A program made the position numbers and the translations under genes. The notes below the pieces were generated by a model. The model made no database searches. It was not told the DNA's origin and saw only the letters and a list, made by a program, of their open reading frames with translations. DNA of 64,000 nt, from positions 744,001-808,000 of the forward strand of contig NC_071331.1 of NCBI RefSeq assembly GCF_010183535.1. The letters run 5' to 3'. The stretch is from Caenorhabditis remanei (lineage: Eukaryota; Nematoda; Chromadorea; Rhabditida; Rhabditidae). Position 1 is the first letter of the stretch, and each line of letters opens with the position of its first letter. Below are positions 60,832 to 64,000 of the stretch, in pieces.

Positions 60832-61870
60832 TAGTGAAAATAGTCACGAAATTTATCATTTACATGAAAAGTATTTTGAAAAATGTATGAAGTGAATTCA
60901 TAAGATTCTGGAAACCGGAAAGTTTTATTTGTAAGACAGACTGCTTGAGAAAGTTATCGTTTTCACTTCCTTCAAAAAAATTGTCCTGTAAACGAACATA
61001 CCGTATTCACACTGATAAAACACTCGCTACGTATATGTTGAACGCCCTCTTATTATCCGAAACTTTTGAATATTGAAGAATCTTCGAGCCATATGTAGTT
61101 TCTGAATAATGTATTGTAATTCTGAGCTATTAAACTAATTCACTTGATATTATCTATATTAAAGGGATTGAATTTGTAGGTTGAGAAGAACAGGGTGGGG
61201 AAATTTTGAAGATATTGAAATTGAACTAAATTAAGTTTTACAACAAACCAAAATTAAGATAAAACTGAAACTATTTGACATGATCCTGAAATGAAAACCG
61301 TTGTAACCGAATATATCTGAGTTTCAGACTTCCATCCAGAAACATCCAAAAACTATTCACTTTTCTGGAAATTTAAGTATCGTACTTTCTACCAAGCGAT
61401 TCTTTGCGAACCAAGTAATACCTAAATCATGAAAAATAATTTTCAACCGTTAAAGAATTTCACGAGTCTCTGAGGAGCTGGAGATTGCTTCTTTCCGTTT
61501 CCGAAATTTTAAATCTCCGCTTTGAATCCGAATATTTAAAAATCTTCGAAAGCTTTCTACTCCTTTTTTTCAAAAGTTTTCAATTGCCTCTTATCCCAGA
61601 CCTGGAAAAAAAGGAGAAGGTTCACACTTCGTACATACAGTGGATATAGCATTCTCGATTCGTTTGATTCCGTCGTCATCATTCACTACATTTTTATTGT
61701 AGACTCCTCGTCTTCTGACATATTTTTTCATAAAAGTGCACCCATACTTTTGTAACATAAGGATAACAAATTGTATTGTATCTATGAAATTTGTCGTGGT
61801 TTTGAGCTCTTAATTTTTATTTCTTGAATGAATATAAAATTTTGTAATAAATGATAGTGGAAGAGAAAAC

Positions 61871-62700
61871 ATTATAACATATAGTAATATAAAATGTAAT
61901 GGTGGTAATAATTCAAATTTTATTAAAAAATTATACAGATTCAATGAATCAATATTTTCTCACTTGTAACAAAAGGAAGCATTGCATTGGGTTTTCCCAG
62001 TTGGATTTTTCAATTCTTACATAGGAAAGGACGAGTCAAATTATATTCAACGGGAACGACAAGTAAACAATTTTTGCTGTGTAGGAATATCGGTAACACA
62101 TACTATTCAATTCTGCCACAACATATGAAAACAAGCTTGTCACGGGGCGGCCTGAGCTGGCTCAAAAGTTTTTTCTTATAGAAAAACTTTAAATATAGAA
62201 ATAGTATGTGTCAAATGTTTTACTTATTCCGTTTCTTTGTGTTATTATACTCGAAGCTTATTATATGTACTCAAAGCTTTTCTGTAGTACACATTTCGTT
62301 CGATTTTTCCAGATTAGTAGATCTTCTGTCTTGTGAAAGTCTTCTTCTATTTTCAGGTTTTCCAGACATTTTAATCCTTGTTCTGACTTCTTAAAATGTA
62401 TCTCTCTAATTTATTGTACTTGCATCGTGTGTATTTGAGATTAAATTTAGATTCTCTCAAGATTCTGAGAAGATATTGCCAGATATAGAATAGCAATTCG
62501 TTTCAAAAAGATTCAATCAATACATATGTCACACTTGTACTATCGTTCCCAGAATTAACGGAATAAAAAGTTGTACTTCTATATGGAAGTTTTAATTGAT
62601 AGGCTACAGCACATTTGCAAAAGTTTATGTTTCAGCATTTTCATTAAACTTCTATACCAAAGAAAAAACAATTTATTTATACAACCGTTTACACCTGTAA
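61871..62700. other. Gene-free right flank
   Basis: AT-rich; contains a further decayed str 3' flank at about 62290-62470. Short ORFs have no recognisable features. Confidence 0.4.
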
Positions 62701-62721
62701 CAAAATGCTTTCCGTTGGAGA
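62701..62721 (-). ncRNA. Candidate 21U-RNA locus
   Basis: Minus-strand CTGTTTCA at 62759-62766; the T of a CAAT context lies 38 nt downstream. Confidence 0.5.
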
Positions 62722-62992
62722 TTGAAGATTCTTCTCCTCTGCACATTCTGCTATAAATTGAAACAGCAAATTTCACAATTGTTTAATTGAAGTAATAGCT
62801 AAAACAAAATGCGCCTGAGCACGGTATCAAATCATTTTCAATGTTACGAAATGAAAAACTAAAGTTTCGAAATCAGAGAACCTATTTTTGTTCTAGTCAG
62901 ACAGTTGTGTTACAGCTTGATCGAGAAAAAGACTTGATATTTTGATATTTCTATGTCGAAAACCATGTGCTAGCAAAACTACTCTAAATTAT

Positions 62993-63325
62993 CAGACTTG
63001 CAACGGGCCGGGCCGGGCCGGGCCGGAATGAGATTTTCTAGGACCCGGCCCGGCCCGGTGGGCCCGGAAGTTCAGTACTGAAAAAAATTCAAATTTTTTG
63101 TCGAAAATTTCCCGATTTTTTTTGAAAAATATTTCTTAAAAACAATTTTTTGTAGGTTTCGAAGGTTTTTGAAAAATATACTTGAGGAAAAATATGAAAA
63201 ATTTTCAGAAAATAAATTTTTGGACAAAAAATTGTAGTGAAAAAAGTTCAAAAATTCAAATCCGGGCCGACCGGGCCGGGCCGGGCCGGAGCTTTCTCGG
63301 GCCGGCCCGGAATTTTGCAAGTCTG
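62993..63325. mobile_element. CCGGGCC-rich foldback element
   Basis: It begins CAGACTTGCAACGGGCCGGG and ends TTTTGCAAGTCTG, an 11-nt inverted terminus. GGGCCGGGCC runs lie near both ends and TTTTTGAAAA-type AT-rich DNA in the middle. It belongs with the ACTTGCAA-ended GC-rich elements at 37065 and 48308. Its base composition contrasts sharply with the surrounding AT-rich DNA. No coding capacity is seen. Confidence 0.75.
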
Positions 63326-64000
63326 TAAATTATCCTCACTTAAATTAACAGAATCCTTGAAAAAAGAAATATTTGAAAGTAATCTGAGTAAGAGTTATCT
63401 GTTACTGCATTTTTTTCCGATACAAGATTCTATACCGTGATTATTTCAAAACCAATTAATTCACATTTTTTAATTAAACAAATAAGCGTTCTACAGTACA
63501 GATTACTCTTGTGTCGAAAAATAATTTTTCTTCCACGGAAGAAAATCTATTTTTGATATAGTGATTGTTATTCAGCCAGCCCACGCATAATTAAAATAAG
63601 GGAACCGCATTGAAATAAAAAAGTTGAAACGGAAATTATTTTAATAATAAAAACCAAGAAACAGAGTTTTCACATCGTTCAGATTGATCATGAAGGAAAA
63701 TACGAACAAACTGCTCGATTGCTCTCCCGCCTTTCTCAAATCTCCAAGTTGAAACCGGGAAAATTCAAATTTCCAAAAGGCGAGCTCACAAATAGTTTGA
63801 CGTCGTTTTATTTCACATGACCAAAGCAGATTTCAACTGCATGAGTTTTCTTCAAATCGAAATCATAAGCATAATACAAAAAAGCTTGAACTGATAATGA
63901 AAACACAGAGGAGAGTGTCACAAATTTTGAAAAAAAAGATTGAAAAGTTCTGAACAATGAAGAACAAAAGTTATTGAAACATTTTCTATAAAGTAAATAC
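63326..64000. other. Right end of window, no gene recognised
   Basis: AT-rich sequence with short non-conserved ORFs. One TTGAAACATTTT heptamer variant lies at about 63975. Nothing else is supportable. Confidence 0.4.

Larger units (their letters stand above)
59265..61700 (+). pseudogene. Decayed str chemoreceptor pseudogene
   Basis: Pieces of the str gene occur in order. Exon 2 start is at 59270 (ATCGTCCATTTCTACGAAGC) and again, diverged, near 59415-59460 (TATTCCTACAAAACAGCAAC). Exon 3 is at 59525-59615 (CGTGATTCCATTGTAGTACG, then GATGCATATATGAAGTAG). Exon 4 start is at 60181 (AGAAATCATTGAATTTAACT). The last exon and 3' UTR are at about 61598-61870 (CCTGGAAAAAAAGGAGAAGG, GATTCCGTCGTCATCATT, and the GTAGACTCCTCGTCTTCTGA block). 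TM5-TM7 exons are missing and many frameshifts exist. It marks an older str duplication than the 26.7 kb event. Confidence 0.75.

Noticed and set aside
63000..63310. GGGCCGGGCC runs as a CpG-island-like promoter
   Set aside because: The runs are inverted, sit in an element with terminal repeats and related copies, and no gene starts nearby.

Overview
The window is nuclear DNA of a nematode, almost certainly a Caenorhabditis-type rhabditid. The evidence is small AT-rich introns with TTTCAG acceptors, a lineage-specific cluster of MATH-BTB genes, a str-family seven-transmembrane chemoreceptor, and numerous CTGTTTCA (Ruby) motifs with the spacing of worm 21U-RNA (piRNA) genes. I do not assign a species. 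No gene of conserved housekeeping function was recognised.

The dominant structure is a head-to-tail segmental duplication. Unit 1 is 3198-29936 and unit 2 is 29937-53956. The junction at 29936/29937 joins the middle of a str exon to the middle of a MATH-BTB exon. The ancestral order was MATH-BTB genes 1 to 5, then a long AT-rich spacer, then a str gene. The event left one whole and one broken copy of each gene cut: gene 2 is whole in unit 1 and truncated in unit 2, while str is chimeric in unit 1 and whole across the end of unit 2. Flanking non-coding DNA looks about 98-99% identical between units near 4.0-4.4 / 30.7-31.2 kb, but some MATH-BTB exons differ far more.

Region by region: 1-2777 holds MATH-BTB gene 1 and flanks. 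2778-9382 holds genes 2(-), 3(+), 4(-), 5(-, frameshifted). 9383-26765 is a gene-poor spacer with diverged repeat blocks, 21U-RNA candidates, a Helitron carrying 5S rRNA-like pieces, a dead mariner next to a palindromic MITE, and a hAT-type MITE. 26766-30014 is the chimeric str copy, with a LINE 3' end in an intron. 29937-36719 holds the second MATH-BTB set (2' truncated, 3', 4' and 5' intact). 36720-51257 is the second spacer with its own foldback insertions. 51258-54650 is the intact str gene. 54651-64000 holds a decayed str pseudogene, a possible solo LTR, foldback elements and more 21U-RNA candidates.

The MATH-BTB proteins are expected to be CUL3 ubiquitin-ligase substrate adaptors, with a variable MATH domain binding the target and the BTB binding CUL3. 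Several begin with a predicted N-myristoylation signal (MGxxQS), others with MD, so the array may mix membrane-bound and soluble adaptors. The str gene is a candidate chemosensory receptor. The 21U-RNA candidates lie in the spacers, the str introns and the right flank; I saw none inside the MATH-BTB arrays. Because the two units are natural before/after pairs, many transposon insertions can be bounded to the base by their empty site in the other unit.
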